The position numbers were made by a program, and so were the translations under genes. Shown in pieces: positions 33,161 through 46,100 of a stretch of 64,000 bases of DNA; position 1 is the first letter of the stretch, and each line of letters begins with the position of its first letter. Below the pieces are notes generated by a model, which was given only the letters and a program-made list of their open reading frames with translations, had not been told where the DNA came from and ran no database searches. The DNA is from Symbiodinium natans. Its lineage: Eukaryota; Sar; Dinophyceae; Suessiales; Symbiodiniaceae. The stretch is taken from assembly GCA_905221605.1 (NCBI GenBank), contig CAJNDS010002779.1, positions 456,677 through 520,676 of the forward strand, read 5' to 3'.

Positions 33161-36100
33161 GCATGGTTGGTGCATGGCTGTGGGTTGTGGGCGTTAAATG
33201 TGCTGCCTCCTGAGTGTCGCGTTCTGGCAGCCAAGCGCTCATTCGCGTCCTGCAGGCGTAAAGGCTCAGAGTAGCTTTCCTCTGCCCGTTTCCAACTTAA
33301 CAAGGCACGTCCCCGGGCCGCGATGAAGCTCAGCGCGTGCGTTTTCCTGGCCCTGGTGGTGGCGGGTGTGGCCCAGCAACGGCCGCCCAAGCCACCCAGG
33401 GAGGCCAGGGAGGAGCGAGAGGAAGCCCAGGAGATCCTGCGGTTTAGGGTTTAGGGTTTAGGGTTTATAAGGTTTAGGGTTTATAAGGTTTAGGGTTTAG
33501 GGTTTAGGCGGGTTTAGGGTTTAGGGTTTAGTGTCAGGAGATCCTGGTGGAATGCAGGCTGGCGGGGAAGACGCCGGAGGAGTGCCGCCAGCAGTTCGGC
33601 AACTCCACGGCCATGCCTCCCCCGGACAAAGTCAAGGAGCGCTTCGAGCTGGAGACTTGGCAGCCCAGTGGTACTCTTTTCCCTTTTTTTTGGGGGGGTT
33701 CAGGGGTTCCCGTATTAAGAAAGCATTCCTAAAAAACTGTACATTTTTTTTTTGAATATGGGCCTTTCCCAAAATAGGGGTACCCCGTTTCTACCCCGAA
33801 TGGACAAGAACCCCTTAGGGGACCCAAGAAGGGTATGTGGTTCCCTAAGCCCTAAGCCCTAAGCCCTAAGCCCTAAGCCCTAAGCCCTAAGCCCTAAGCC
33901 CTAAACCCTAAACCCTAAACCCTAAACCCTAAACCCTAAACCCTAAACCCTAAACCAAGGAGAAGGGGGCCCCGAGGGCCATCCTGGGCACCTTGGAGAA
34001 TTGCACCATGGACATTGGCAAGGCGGGGCTCAAGGTTTAGGGTAGGGTTAGGGTTTAGGGTTTAGGGTTTAGGGTTTAGGGTTTAGGGTTTTAGGGTTTA
34101 GGGTTTAGGGTTCAGGGTTCAGGGTTCAGGGTTTATGGCTGAGGTTTAGGGTTTAGGGACATTGGCAAGGCGGGGCTCAACGTGACCTTCGAGGACTGCA
34201 AGATGCAGATCAAGGCCCTCTTGGAGCAGCTCAAGAACGCGCCTGGCCTTGGTTGAAGCCTGAAGCCAGCACCCCCCCCCCCCCCTCCCCACCCCCCGGT
34301 AGCAGTTTTAGATGCCCCCCCCCCCCCCCTCCCCCAAACCCCCCCCCAAAAAGCAGTTTTAGATGCCGTCCCCCCCCCCCCCCCAAAAAAAAAAAAAAAA
34401 AAACAACAACTACCCGTTAAGCATGATAGTAGGGTATATAAGCCCCCTCCATTAAAGGGTAGTTGGGGGGTGCCGGAAGGTCTCTGACCTGTGAGGCTGT
34501 TCGGATCTTAGGAGGAGGGGGAGGGCTTGAGGGGTTAGAAGCCTGATAGGCCGTAGGCGGTCGTAGGGCAGCCGAGCATGCTGCGATACTGCAACCTAGC
34601 AATGCGGTGTAGTAGTGCAGTATGAAGATATAGCATGGCATGGTGCAGCATAGGATGCTCCGTCATGGCTCAGTCGAATGGGGCCCAGCTCGGTCTGCGA
34701 CCCAGGAGACGGTGTCACCCGAAGAGTTGGAGGGGGAGATTCGGAAGATCGCTGGGGAGAAGGCGCTGGGGACCAAGGGCTGTTCCTAGCACTCGCATCG
34801 TAAACGCGCACGCGCATCGTAAACGCGCACGCACAGCAAAGCGAGCAAGCCCCAAACCCACCCTAAGACCCTTCGAGGGCCCACCACCCCTTAATCAATT
34901 AAGGAGTTTCTCATAAATGATACAGGGGGATCCCTACTATGATTTACGGGTCTATTCATTATTTAAGGGGTATATTGGGGCTCTTCGGACCCTCCGACAG
35001 GCAGTGTCTCTGCTTTGACCCCAAGAGGGGGCCCGCCCCCCCAACCCTGCCAGAAAGGGATTCTCTAATCCTACCCCCTAATAGTAAATACTCCCAGTAT
35101 AGCTATCTTATCGTATATGGGGGGTATAATACCAGGGGTAGGGTGGGGGCTGATATATTTGGGGAGAGGGGCTTCTATTTGGTGAAGCAGGGCTTAGGCT
35201 TCTGGCTGGATGGTGCTTAGCGATGTGCCCTAAGTTCATGAGTCCGCCAACGCAATCAAAGGTGCACGCGCTGACTTTTAGGGGTTTTGAGGGGTTTTGG
35301 GTTTCGAACCTCAAGGAAGGTTGAAAGAGTTTATGTCGCCCCCCCCAATCGCAAGTCAAGCCGTGCAGGCGAAGCACATCGTCAGCGCATGCTCGGAGGC
35401 CGCCTCCACGGACGCGGCGAAGGTGGGGTGGATCAACCCTTCAACCCGGAACCCTCAGCCGCAGCCCCTGTTGCTGCAAGTTCGAACATGATTCCGAACT
35501 CCGGAGGCCCCCCCATCTTCAGGGCCAAGGAACATGCACCTGAGAGTTCATGGGGCTTTTTGGAGCTGCTTTGAACCCCAAACCCAGGTTTGTGCTCCGG
35601 GTGCACGCCAGCCAAAGCCCAGGCTTCCGAACCCTAAACCCTCTACGCCAAAAGCCGGAAGTTTGTCCACCCCCCCGTTCTCCCCTCCCCTCCTCCCCCT
35701 CCTCCCCGACCTCAAAACCTAAAAGCCCTTATGCCTTATGCTTTTGACGGGCCCAAAATTGAAAGCGCACGAGTTTGTTGCCTGCAGGAGGCATGCCTGT
35801 CCAGCACAGAAGCCCTGGAAGCCCTTGCCAAGCTTTCTGGCCGGGCCGTTGAGGATGTGTCAGCAGAGGACCCACGAGTGCCGCAACCCTAAACCCTAAA
35901 CCCCGAACCCTAAGCCCTCAACCCTGAACCCTCAGCCCTCAACCCTAAACCCTAAACCCCGAACCCTAAGCCCTCAACCCTAAACCCTCAGCCCTCAACC
36001 CTAAGCCCTCAACCCTAAAACCTCAACCCTAAAACCCTAAACCCTAAACCCCAAACCCTCATCGAGCATCTGGGGAGGAGCTCCGGGCTCTCTTCCGCCG

Positions 36101-39100
36101 CGGAGCCGCGGAAGAAATCTCGGAGGCCCGGCATGCCGTGCCTGCGTTTGAGGCAGTGGGGCTTGCAGCAGGACATACCATTACAATATATATATATATA
36201 TATCATATACATATATGCATATATGTATATATCTTTTTCTATATATATATATATACAATACATACATACATACATACATACATACATACAGACATACAAA
36301 CATACATACATACATACATACATACATACATACATACATACATACATACATACATACATAAGTACATACATACATACATACATACATACATACATACATA
36401 CATAAGTACATACATACATACATACATACATACATACATACATACATACATAAGTACATACATAAGTACATACATAAGTACATACATACATACATACATA
36501 CATACATACATACATACATACATACATACATACATTGTAATTGAAACGGGTTTGGGGTGTTCGGGTTTAGGGCTTTAGAGCAACATGAGATGGCATCATA
36601 TTGCAACATAGCTTCTTCGTGTCTCCTCTTTCCTGGTCTGCCTTAAACCCTAAACCCTAAACCCTAAAGGCCCTAAACCCTAAACCCTAAACCCTAAACC
36701 TTGACAGGAGCTGCGGCTGTGCATGGGCTCTGCAGACACCGACGCCAAGGCAGAAGGGGCTGCCAGGGCGTGTCGTCCGGGAGCCCAAGGCCCTTTCATT
36801 TTAGGGAAAGGTCCTTTGTTATGAATGTATAAGGTGTCATGCCTCAACTCTCTATGTATCTATATATATATATATACATACATACATATATATATATATA
36901 TCTATATACATACACCCTGAACCCTCAACCCTAAACCCTGAACCCTAAACCCTAAAGCCAAAAATATGCAACCCTGTGAACCTTCAGGAGAAGGAATGCT
37001 TCGGCTCAGATGACATCAAGGCCACGATCGGCGAGAGCATGGGCCGCTTGGCAGGGCGATTTCGGCTTTGAGCTCGGTTTCAAGAGCTGCCTGGCTTCCC
37101 TTCAACCCCTTCAACCCCTCAAGCTTCAAGCCTAAACCCTAAACCCTAAACCCTAAACCCTAAACTCTAAACCCTAAACCCTAAACCCTAAACCCTAAAC
37201 CCTAAACCCTAAACACAGCAAGCCCGAAAGCCGCCAGGGTCTAGGGCTTTCCATGAAGCTGCTTTGAGGCAAGGGTAAAGACAACGTGAAGGACTCCGAC
37301 ATCCGGGAGTTCCTGGAGGAAGGCGTTAGGGTTTAGGGTTTAGGGTTTAGGGTTTAGGTGTTCTGAGCGCCTCCATGTCCGGGCACGGACTGCAAAACTG
37401 CCCTGAAAGCCACGAGAGGTCTTTCCAGAACCCCAAACCCTCGCATGACCTCGCAAAGCGCTGCCCCGAGGCGTGAAGGAAGAGATCTGGACCCTGCTGG
37501 AATCCTGCCCCGAAGATTCCAAGGAGCGAGCGCACAGGTTGACACCCAACCCCAACCCTAAACCGCAAATGTTCCACCTTACAAAAAACAGTCCTAAATA
37601 GGAATTAGAGTACCCCCTATTATAATCCCTTATTTCAGGAGCTGTTCGTATAAGGGGGGGGCACGTCCCAACCCATGTGCCATGGCCCTACCGCCTTGGC
37701 GAAGTGAAGCCCCAAATTTCCGACTTCCGAGCCGCCCAAGCTGCAAGCCTCCCCAAGACCCTAAACCCTAAACCCATCTAAACCCTAAACCCTAAACCCT
37801 AAACCCTAAACCCTAAACCCTAAACCCTAAACCCTACACCCTAGCTCCGAAACAAGCCGACCCTCAATCCCGAGCCCAAAAGCCGCCAACCCTGAGCCCT
37901 TCCCAGGAGACCTGCATGGCTTCCGCCAAAGACATGCTGGCGGCGGTCACCGGTTCCTTGACCCCACTTCAGTGTTCGCCCTAGACCACCCTGAGCCCTA
38001 AACCCGGAGACCCTAGACTCCATAGGCCTAAACCCTAAACCCTAAACCCTGAGCCCTAAGCCCTCAAGCCCTAAAACCCTAAACCCTGAGACCCGAAACT
38101 CCCAGTGAGCGCCCAAACCCACCCTACTCAGCACCGCACCCTCAGCTCGAAGCCCTCGGCCCCGACTAGCAAACCTGAACCCGCATAGGGTTTAGGGTTT
38201 CGAGTTTCGGGTTTAGGGTTTCGGGTTTAGGGTTTCGGGCTTAGGGTTTCGGGCTTCGGGTTTCGGGTTTAGGGCCCCACCCCCAAACCCCAACCCTTCC
38301 CCCCCGAAGCTCCCCAATCCTGAAGCCCCGATGAGCTGTGGTGGGATCCTTTGCAGGGTTTCGAACTTCGGGTTCAGGGTTCAGGAAGGGTTAGGGGGTT
38401 TGGTGTGTGGGGTTTAGGGTTTAGGACTTAGGGCTAGGGGGTGTAGGACTTAGGGCTTTAGGGTGCATCTGCGCGCTGGGCTGAGGGCAAGAGTCTTCTG
38501 CCATCTCGGACGACATGATTCGCAAGGCCTTGCGGGTGTCGGGGTTCCGGGGCTTCGAGGATTTCAGCGTTTCGGGGCCTGGCTGCTCGAGTTGAACGTG
38601 TCTTGGGTGTGGGGAGGTTTCGGGGGCTTCTGGGGGGGGTTTCTAGCTCACTTTGAGAGTTCTCATAAAAAAGCCCGGAGGAGGCATTGCCTTCCCCTTC
38701 GCATCCCTGCTTGGCAGCTCCTCAACGACGAGATGGCCAGCGAGCTGGGCGAAAGGAGCGCAGGGCTCATATTACGAAAATAGGGGACCCTAATGTAAAC
38801 ACCCCGAGTAGTAGGATCCCCTTATAACAAGGACCCCAAGAAGGGTACTCCCAATATTGTAAACCCCCCCATATTGAGTCGGTTGGCGGGCTGCCCAAGC
38901 ACCTGACGCCAGGATGCGCGCTTGCATGGACTCGGCCGAAGACGATGCTGCCAAGGCGCCGGCGCAGTGTCACTAGAATCTGCAGACCCTTAGCAATAAA
39001 CCCTAAACCCTCATCTGCCGACCCCAAGAGGCCCCCCCTTTAGAATCCCCAGAGGCCCCAACAAAAAGGCCCTTAACCCTTAAGTCTCCCTTCAGGCGAG

Positions 39101-42100
39101 CTGCAGGACGACGCTGTCCGCCGATATGCTTGGGGTGGCCGGTGGCCGTGGCAGGGGCCCTAAGCCTCCAAAAGTTTTTTGTTGCTGCCGTGGTCTTTGG
39201 GCCCAAGGAGCTGTGCACACCTACCTTTTGTGAGGTTTACTTGTGCTTAAGCGTCCAAGATATCCCTGCAAAGCAGTATAGCCCGTCCTGGTTACGAGGC
39301 GGCACACCTTCCGCAACGGACGTCGGTGAGGCCCTGAAGGAAGCGGGTCGCGACAAGGCCCGGAGTCCGCTCGCTGGATCTCCTGGGAGCCGCAGCGACA
39401 ACTTCGTTCTTTCGAAACATCCGAAACCAAATGCGAGTATATATATATATATGTATATGTTGAATGCATATTTTGAATTCTGTCCTATTCTATAAAATTC
39501 GATTATGGTCTATCCTATTCTGTATTATTCTATTCTATTCTATTCTATGCTATTCTATTCGACTAATTCTATTCTATTCTATTCTATTCTATCATGCATT
39601 GTTTGATATTCCACATGATACATATATATATATATATTACCATATATATATATATATTTATGTACACACTGATTGTGCGTCTATATGCGTGTGTGCCTAT
39701 ATTTGTATCTGTATACATACATACATACGTACATACATACATACATACATAGACGGAAGCGGTTGCTCAGGCCAAAGAGGTCAGCAAAGACTGCCAGGGC
39801 AGCCGCGAGGAGTGCCCCTCGCCAGTGAATGGTAACTGTAACAGCGGCTAGAGGAATAGTAGGAACCCCGAACCCCTAACCCCTAAACCCTCAACCCCTA
39901 AGCCCTACCCCTCTAAACCCTGAACCCTAAACTGCCAACGATACTGACGTGATGGTAGCAGGGAAGAGAAGGCTCTTCGCCTCCGAAGTGAGTCCCGGAT
40001 GACAGAAACCGAACGCCTTCAAGAGAAACCAACGAAGAGGTGGATCTGCTGCCTCCCTCTGTGTGCGTGTTGTGTAAACCCTAAACCCTAAACCCTAAAC
40101 CCTAAACCCTAAGCCCTAGACCCTAGACCCGAAACCCTAAACCCTAAACCCTAAACCCTAAACCCTAAACCCAAAACCCTAAACCCTAATCAAGGCCCCC
40201 TAAAGTAGTGCCGAGGCATGGAGAAGCTGAAGGAGGAGGCGGCCAAGTCCATGGGGCGCAGCAAGGACGACCTGTCGGACATGGAGGCAGGGGTTTAGGG
40301 TTTAGGGTTTCAGGGTTTCAGGGTTTCAGGGTTTCAGGGTTTAGGGTTTAGGGTTTAGGGTTTCAGGGCTAAGGGTTTAGGGTTTAGGGTGCAGGCAAGG
40401 GGATGGGCCTTCAGGCTACAGTTTCTCCTACATGTGGGGTTCGGGCATTCTCGCAGTGGAGAAGGGTCTCGTCGGCCCGGTGTGGAACTCGTCGGCGTCT
40501 TGCACCTTTAGGGTTCAAAGGCTTCAGGGTTCAGGGTTTAGGATGTAGGGTTGGTTTGGGATTTAGGCTTCAGGGTTCAGGGTTTAGGATTTGGGTCGAG
40601 GGTTGCGGGTTTCCGGGTTCAGTTCACGTTTAGAGGAAGGTTTCATCCTGTAGCTCCCTAGCATCGAGACTCCCAGAGTTGCAGAAGGCTGCAAGCTAGC
40701 TACGCCCAGAGAAGCCGAAACCCCTAGGATTTAGGATTCAGGGTTTAGGGTTCTTTCGGGTTTAGGGTTCAGGGTTCAGGGTTCAGGGTTCAGGGTCTAG
40801 GGCTTAGGGTAACTACACCAAGGACTAAGAGTTTAGGGTCCGAGCCCGATGTCCTTGCAGGTGGAGAGGCTGAACTTGGATGGGGCCCGGGATGCAGCGA
40901 AGGAGGCGGCCCGTGGCCCGTCTGAGCTCCCGACTCCTGTGGGTTTAGGGTTTAGGGTTTGGGGTGAGCTCCCAACTCCTGTGCGGTTGTTACCCCCCAA
41001 AGCTACAGAACCGGCTCCACTTGCCCTAAACCCTAAACCCTAAACCCTAAACCCTAAACCCTAAACCCTAAACCCTAAACCCCAAACCCCAAACCCTAAA
41101 CCCTAAACCCTAAACCTTAAACCCTATGTTTCAGGGGTCCACGTTTCGAGGCCTCCCATATCTCCCGTCGGCCTCAGGCTGCCCGTAGGCTGCGACGACG
41201 GAGTGTCGCGTTTCGTAGAATTATGAGTGTTTTGAGGATGACGCTGGCGGGAAGAAGATGATGTTTTATGATGATGTTTGGGATGCTTCTTGTGGAAGTC
41301 ATGGTTGTCAGTATGATACGGGTAGCTCTCTTCAAAAGGAACCCCAAGGTAGAGAACTACCCAGGATCATAGATTGGGATGTTGCCCCTTCTACTAACAG
41401 CCCTTAACAGGGATTCTGGTACCCCCTACTATAAATCCCCATTAAGGAGCTGCTAGAATCAGGGGCAACATCCCACATCACAGAGGTCCTTCTTTCTTAG
41501 GACGATGCTCCTATCCCAGGCTTGCCTCCATGAAGCCTTACCGCAGCTAAGGCGGCTGTGCTGCGGCCCGCAAGGAGTCTGCCGAGGCGACCTGCGCCGA
41601 CCCTACTGAGGCCTGCGAAGTCGTGTGAGTGCTCCCCCTGTTTTTGGGGGTTTCCGAAAATAGGGGGTACCCGATTGGTGTCCTCATTTCCAGGGAATCT
41701 CTGCTGCTTGGGGATTTCAATTGGGGGTTCCCCTCTTTTCGTAAACCCCCATCTTCTTGCGAGCTAAACACCGATTGCAAGTTGCATGTGCGGGTGAGGC
41801 GTAGGTCTGGATTGTTCTGGCCGGTCACGCGCCGCCCTGCGCCAGGTCTTCGCAAACGCACGCAAAGTCCCCATCGAGGATGATGTGGAGACTTGGCTTG
41901 AGCTGGCAGTGGGAGCTGAGATGGGCAGGGGTTGACAAGAGCTTAGCACGACAGGCGGACAGCTCCGACTCGTAAGACCTAAACCCTCAACCTTGCACCC
42001 AAAACCGCACACGTCCAATCGCAGGACCGAAACCGGATTCGGCAAGATCTTGTGAAGGAGACGGAGAAGGATGCCATGAGGACTTGCATGGCAGAATCCG

Positions 42101-43100
42101 ACAAGACAGGCTGGATCTAGTGCCGCTCCATTTTGTAGCCTTTCCGACACGGCTGGATGCTCCGCGAGGCTTCGATCGCTGCATGGGTGAGATGAAGGAT
42201 GCAGACGAGGTTGCAGGCGAAGCGTGAGTTGACGGTCTGTTGCAAGTCCCGGGGGACGAGAGGGAGACGTAGGAGACATGCATGGCATATGGGACTTGAG
42301 TTGCAATCCCAGGTGAGCTCTTCAAGGGCCTCTCCGCTGAGCGGAAGCAGAACAAGGAGAAGCGGGCGAAAGATGAGGCAGCCATCGAGGTCGTGGGCGA
42401 GCGGTTTCAGATCTGCATGGAGTCCTCCACAACTGAAGAAGCTTGCTGTTGGTTAGCAGGGAATTGGGGGAGTTAGGGCCCTATATTTACCTTTTAAGGG
42501 CTTAGATAGGGTACCTAATCCCCCCATTCCCTACTAACCAGCAGTAAGGAAGAGAAGAAAGCCTGCCAAGATGAGATGCGTAATGGAGCCGGCATGGCCG
42601 GCTTGACGGAGGATGTGGAGGACGTCGTGAAGAAATACCACCGCGGCCCGTTTGCATAGACCTCTGCCGCGCGGCGGTGCGCGACGTGTAGAGTTGTGTG
42701 CATAACGTGGGCATTTCCCAATGCAGAGGTACCCCTAACGTGGGAAGCCCTGACAATCCGCAACCCCAAACGAAGCCTAAACCCCCCAAATCTATGAGAA
42801 TTTACATGGTCTCTTCAGGTATATGAGGGTTCCCCAATTAAGGGCCCGGACCTAAAAGGGCATTCATGGGAAGCCCTAAGCCCGAATGAAACCCTCAACG
42901 CTAAACCCTAAACTAAGCCCTGAACCATCATCCTAAACCCTCAACCTTCAACCCTAAACCCTAAACCCTAAACCCTAAACCCTAAACCCTAAACCCCTCC
43001 GGTGGCCCGAGGCAACGTCGTGGCCACGGCAGCTCGGGCTTGCAACCAGACCGCCAGGACCGAGTCTGATGCCCAACTTAGCCGCTCTAAACCCGCAACC

Positions 43101-43132
<32 letters not shown>

Positions 43133-46100
43133 ACCCTAAACCCTAAACCCTAAACCCTAAACCCTAAACCCTAAACCCTAAACCCTAAACCCTAAACCCT
43201 AACGCCAACCATCCCCCGGAGGAAGGCTTGCATCGACCAGGCGAAAGAGGAGCTGAAGAAGAGCGGCCTCAAGGACTGGAGTCGCATTTTGAGCAGGGTT
43301 TAGGGTTTAGGGTTTGGGGTTTAGTTAGGGTTTAGGGTTTAGGGTTTAGGGTTTAGGGTTTAGGGTTTAGGGTTTAGGAATTAGGAATTAGGGTTTAGGG
43401 TTTAGGGTTTAGGGTTAGGGCTCAATCAGGGTTCGGGGGTTGCGGGGGAGGGGGGGAGTTTTAGGGTGGCTTTGAACCCTTGCTGATGCGGGCTGGTGTC
43501 CCGATTTCCTGAATCAGGGCAACCTTGAGCCCTTCAGCACGAAAAGGGCCACGCAAGTCGCGCGTTTTGTTTTTTCCCATTCGTGTTGGGATGGTTCCTC
43601 CTCACAGCAACAGTTCTTAATGGGGTTTTTAGTACACCATCTCCCAAGTTAGTGGTTTCTTAATGGTTTGGGCTAGGACACTACACCCTACACCCTGCAC
43701 CCTGCACCCTACACCCTAAACCCTAAACCCTAAACCCTAAACCCTAAACCCTAAACCCTAAACCCTAAACCCTAAACCCTTTAGGGCCATAGGTGTTCTA
43801 GGGCTGAAGTCGCATCTTCCAGGAGCGAGCGTTCCACGTGGTGCGCCAGTTGGCAGAGATGCGGCTGGGACGTTGGCAGCTCTGGGGTTCTGGGATTTCA
43901 GGGTTTAGGGTTTAGGGTTCAGGGTTTAAGGGTTCAGGGTTCAGGGTTTCGGGTTCTGGGATTTCAGGGTTTAGGGTTTAGGGTTTGGGGTTTGGGGTTT
44001 GGGGTTTAGGGTTTGGGGTTTAGGGTTTAGGGTTTACGGGAATATGGATGCACACACACACACACGTCCGTATCTTTGTATCATTACTGCTGCTGCTAGT
44101 AAGAGTAACAGTGTTCTCAATTGTCAGAGGCTCCGTGTGGCTTGGCCACGTAACTCCAGCGACTCACAGTCATGTGATACTGCTCGCGTCTATACGAGCT
44201 ATGATAAAACCCAAAGCCCCAAACGCTTAAAGCCTAAACCCTAAACCCAAAACCCTAAACCCTAAACCCTAAAGCCTAAACCCTATACGGGGGGCAACCG
44301 AAGGAGGACAGGGAACAAATCAGTCAACCCCAACAGAAGCCCTTGATCCCCTGGACCAACCAACAACAAACCAACCCAAAACACCAAGCACCCTTTGTTC
44401 TCGAGGCGCATGGCCCGATCTTGAGCCAAAAAAGATTACCGGGTACGTTGACCCTTCTACTTCCAACACCAACGCCTTTCTACAATACCAACTGCAGCTC
44501 CGCACTCCCCCTGTCCTAGGATTTCCTAGGACACATTGGAGGTGCAGATCTTTGGCCAAAAACCGCCATTTAGGCAGCAGCCAGCTGCTTGAAATGCACA
44601 ATATGGTTTTACGTCATCCAGGACGAAATTATAGCACATTGGCTAAACCCACTAACCACAGAGAATCTTTTTTCTACCATGATCCTCTTTTCATTGAAGA
44701 CTCTTCGGCCTTCTTCACCACAAACCGTGGTCTTCACTACGCGAAAAGCTACTGACTTCTACTATCAGGGATTTCCATACCCTTAATAGTAACCACCATA
44801 TTTTCAGCACATTGGCTGATCCAGCGCACCTGTCTTCTGAAAGAGAAAAACCATCCCTTCATCCATACCATCCAGTCACTTCTTCTTCCGACGGGTATCG
44901 ATACTGAGGTGAAGTCGCAGCAGAACATACTCTAGGTCCGAAACTGTAAGAACAGGATCCTGCACGCACCTTTGAATTGAGGATACCAATCCTTCTCTCT
45001 TAGCGTCCTCAATCGCTTGGCAAGATTGACCCAGCTCTGCATCCACAGCGGTAGACGCTTGCGCATCCACATCAGAGGAACGATCCTTTTCCTCAGGACC
45101 TTTCACCACTACCACCTCTTCCTTTTTGGGGCTTTGACTTTTCTCCTTCTTCTTCGTCTTTCCCACGACGCTTGACTTTGTGCGCATTTTCGAGGCTTTT
45201 TCCCCTGCAGAAACCACCGCATTGGATGATGATCCACCCTTCTCAATGTTCGCCGGCATCTTCTTCGGCTTTGGAACCATGAGAGTGTAAGGATCTTCGA
45301 TAGCTGCAGTTTTCCTCTTCTTTTTGACCTTTTTCACCTCCTCCTCAACGGCAACCTCCGTCTCCGAAGTCTCAACCACCTCCTTTTCGGCAGGAATATC
45401 CTTGCTGGACTCCCTTTCTAGGGACCTTTTTTTGCCCCTTTTAGGAACTTTCTCTTCTCCCACGTTGGCTCGCTCGAACCATATCCTCAGGTCATTGACC
45501 CATTCTTCCACCTCCGCGAGCGAAACCTCATACGACTTCACTACTTCGTGAAGTTCCAGCACGGACAGCGTACCAGTGGTCCACGAACACCATTCTCTAT
45601 CCAGTTGGTCAGTGTCTCCTGTGAGTTTCAGGAGTTTGAACAGCGGGTCCGCCTCGGCACGAGCCAAATCTGACTTGCCATTGGACATAAATGAAATCGC
45701 CTCCATCAACAGTTCCACCATTTTGGTATCATCGTCATAAACCATGAAATCCTCCTCACCATCATCGAACTGTTCAGGAGAGATCTCCTTTTCTCCACCT
45801 TTTGCACCAGAACTTCTCCTTGGACTATCCCTTGGGGGCGTCCTTGGAGACCTTGGCCTCTGTTCATCCAGCGGATCACCATGCTCAAAGACACACCTGT
45901 CACCATAACGACACTTCCCAGACTGAGCAAACTGGATGCACCTTACACCAGTTGCATCATGCGAGAACGCACACTCATTTCCAGCGAAGCAGGGTCTCCC
46001 CGCCACATAGTATTTGCACCAATACGAATGCAGCACCACATCATCTTCTGAATGGATGAATTTGCAGTCTTCACCAAATTTGCAGCGATCTTTTCCCCTG

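Noticed and set aside
33157-33390. Minus-strand 77-codon frame over the signal-peptide start
   Set aside because: Shadow of the + strand exon at 33,323, which has a far better supported protein.
36239-36535. CRISPR-like regular repeat
   Set aside because: A simple tetranucleotide array with AGTA interruptions; no repeat-spacer structure.
36015-36609. Long frames of repeated Tyr-Val-Cys-Met and His-Thr-Tyr-Ile
   Set aside because: They are products of a CATA tetranucleotide repeat, open in several frames on both strands.
44320-44601. 93-codon frame in the 3' LTR (and its partner at 50,306-50,491)
   Set aside because: The frame is shared because the LTRs are repeats; it has no domain and overlaps regulatory sequence.
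45700-45790. Acidic V-Y-D-D-D string in ORF3 as a polymerase active site
   Set aside because: No flanking reverse transcriptase motifs; it lies in a low-complexity acidic segment after the CCCH fingers.
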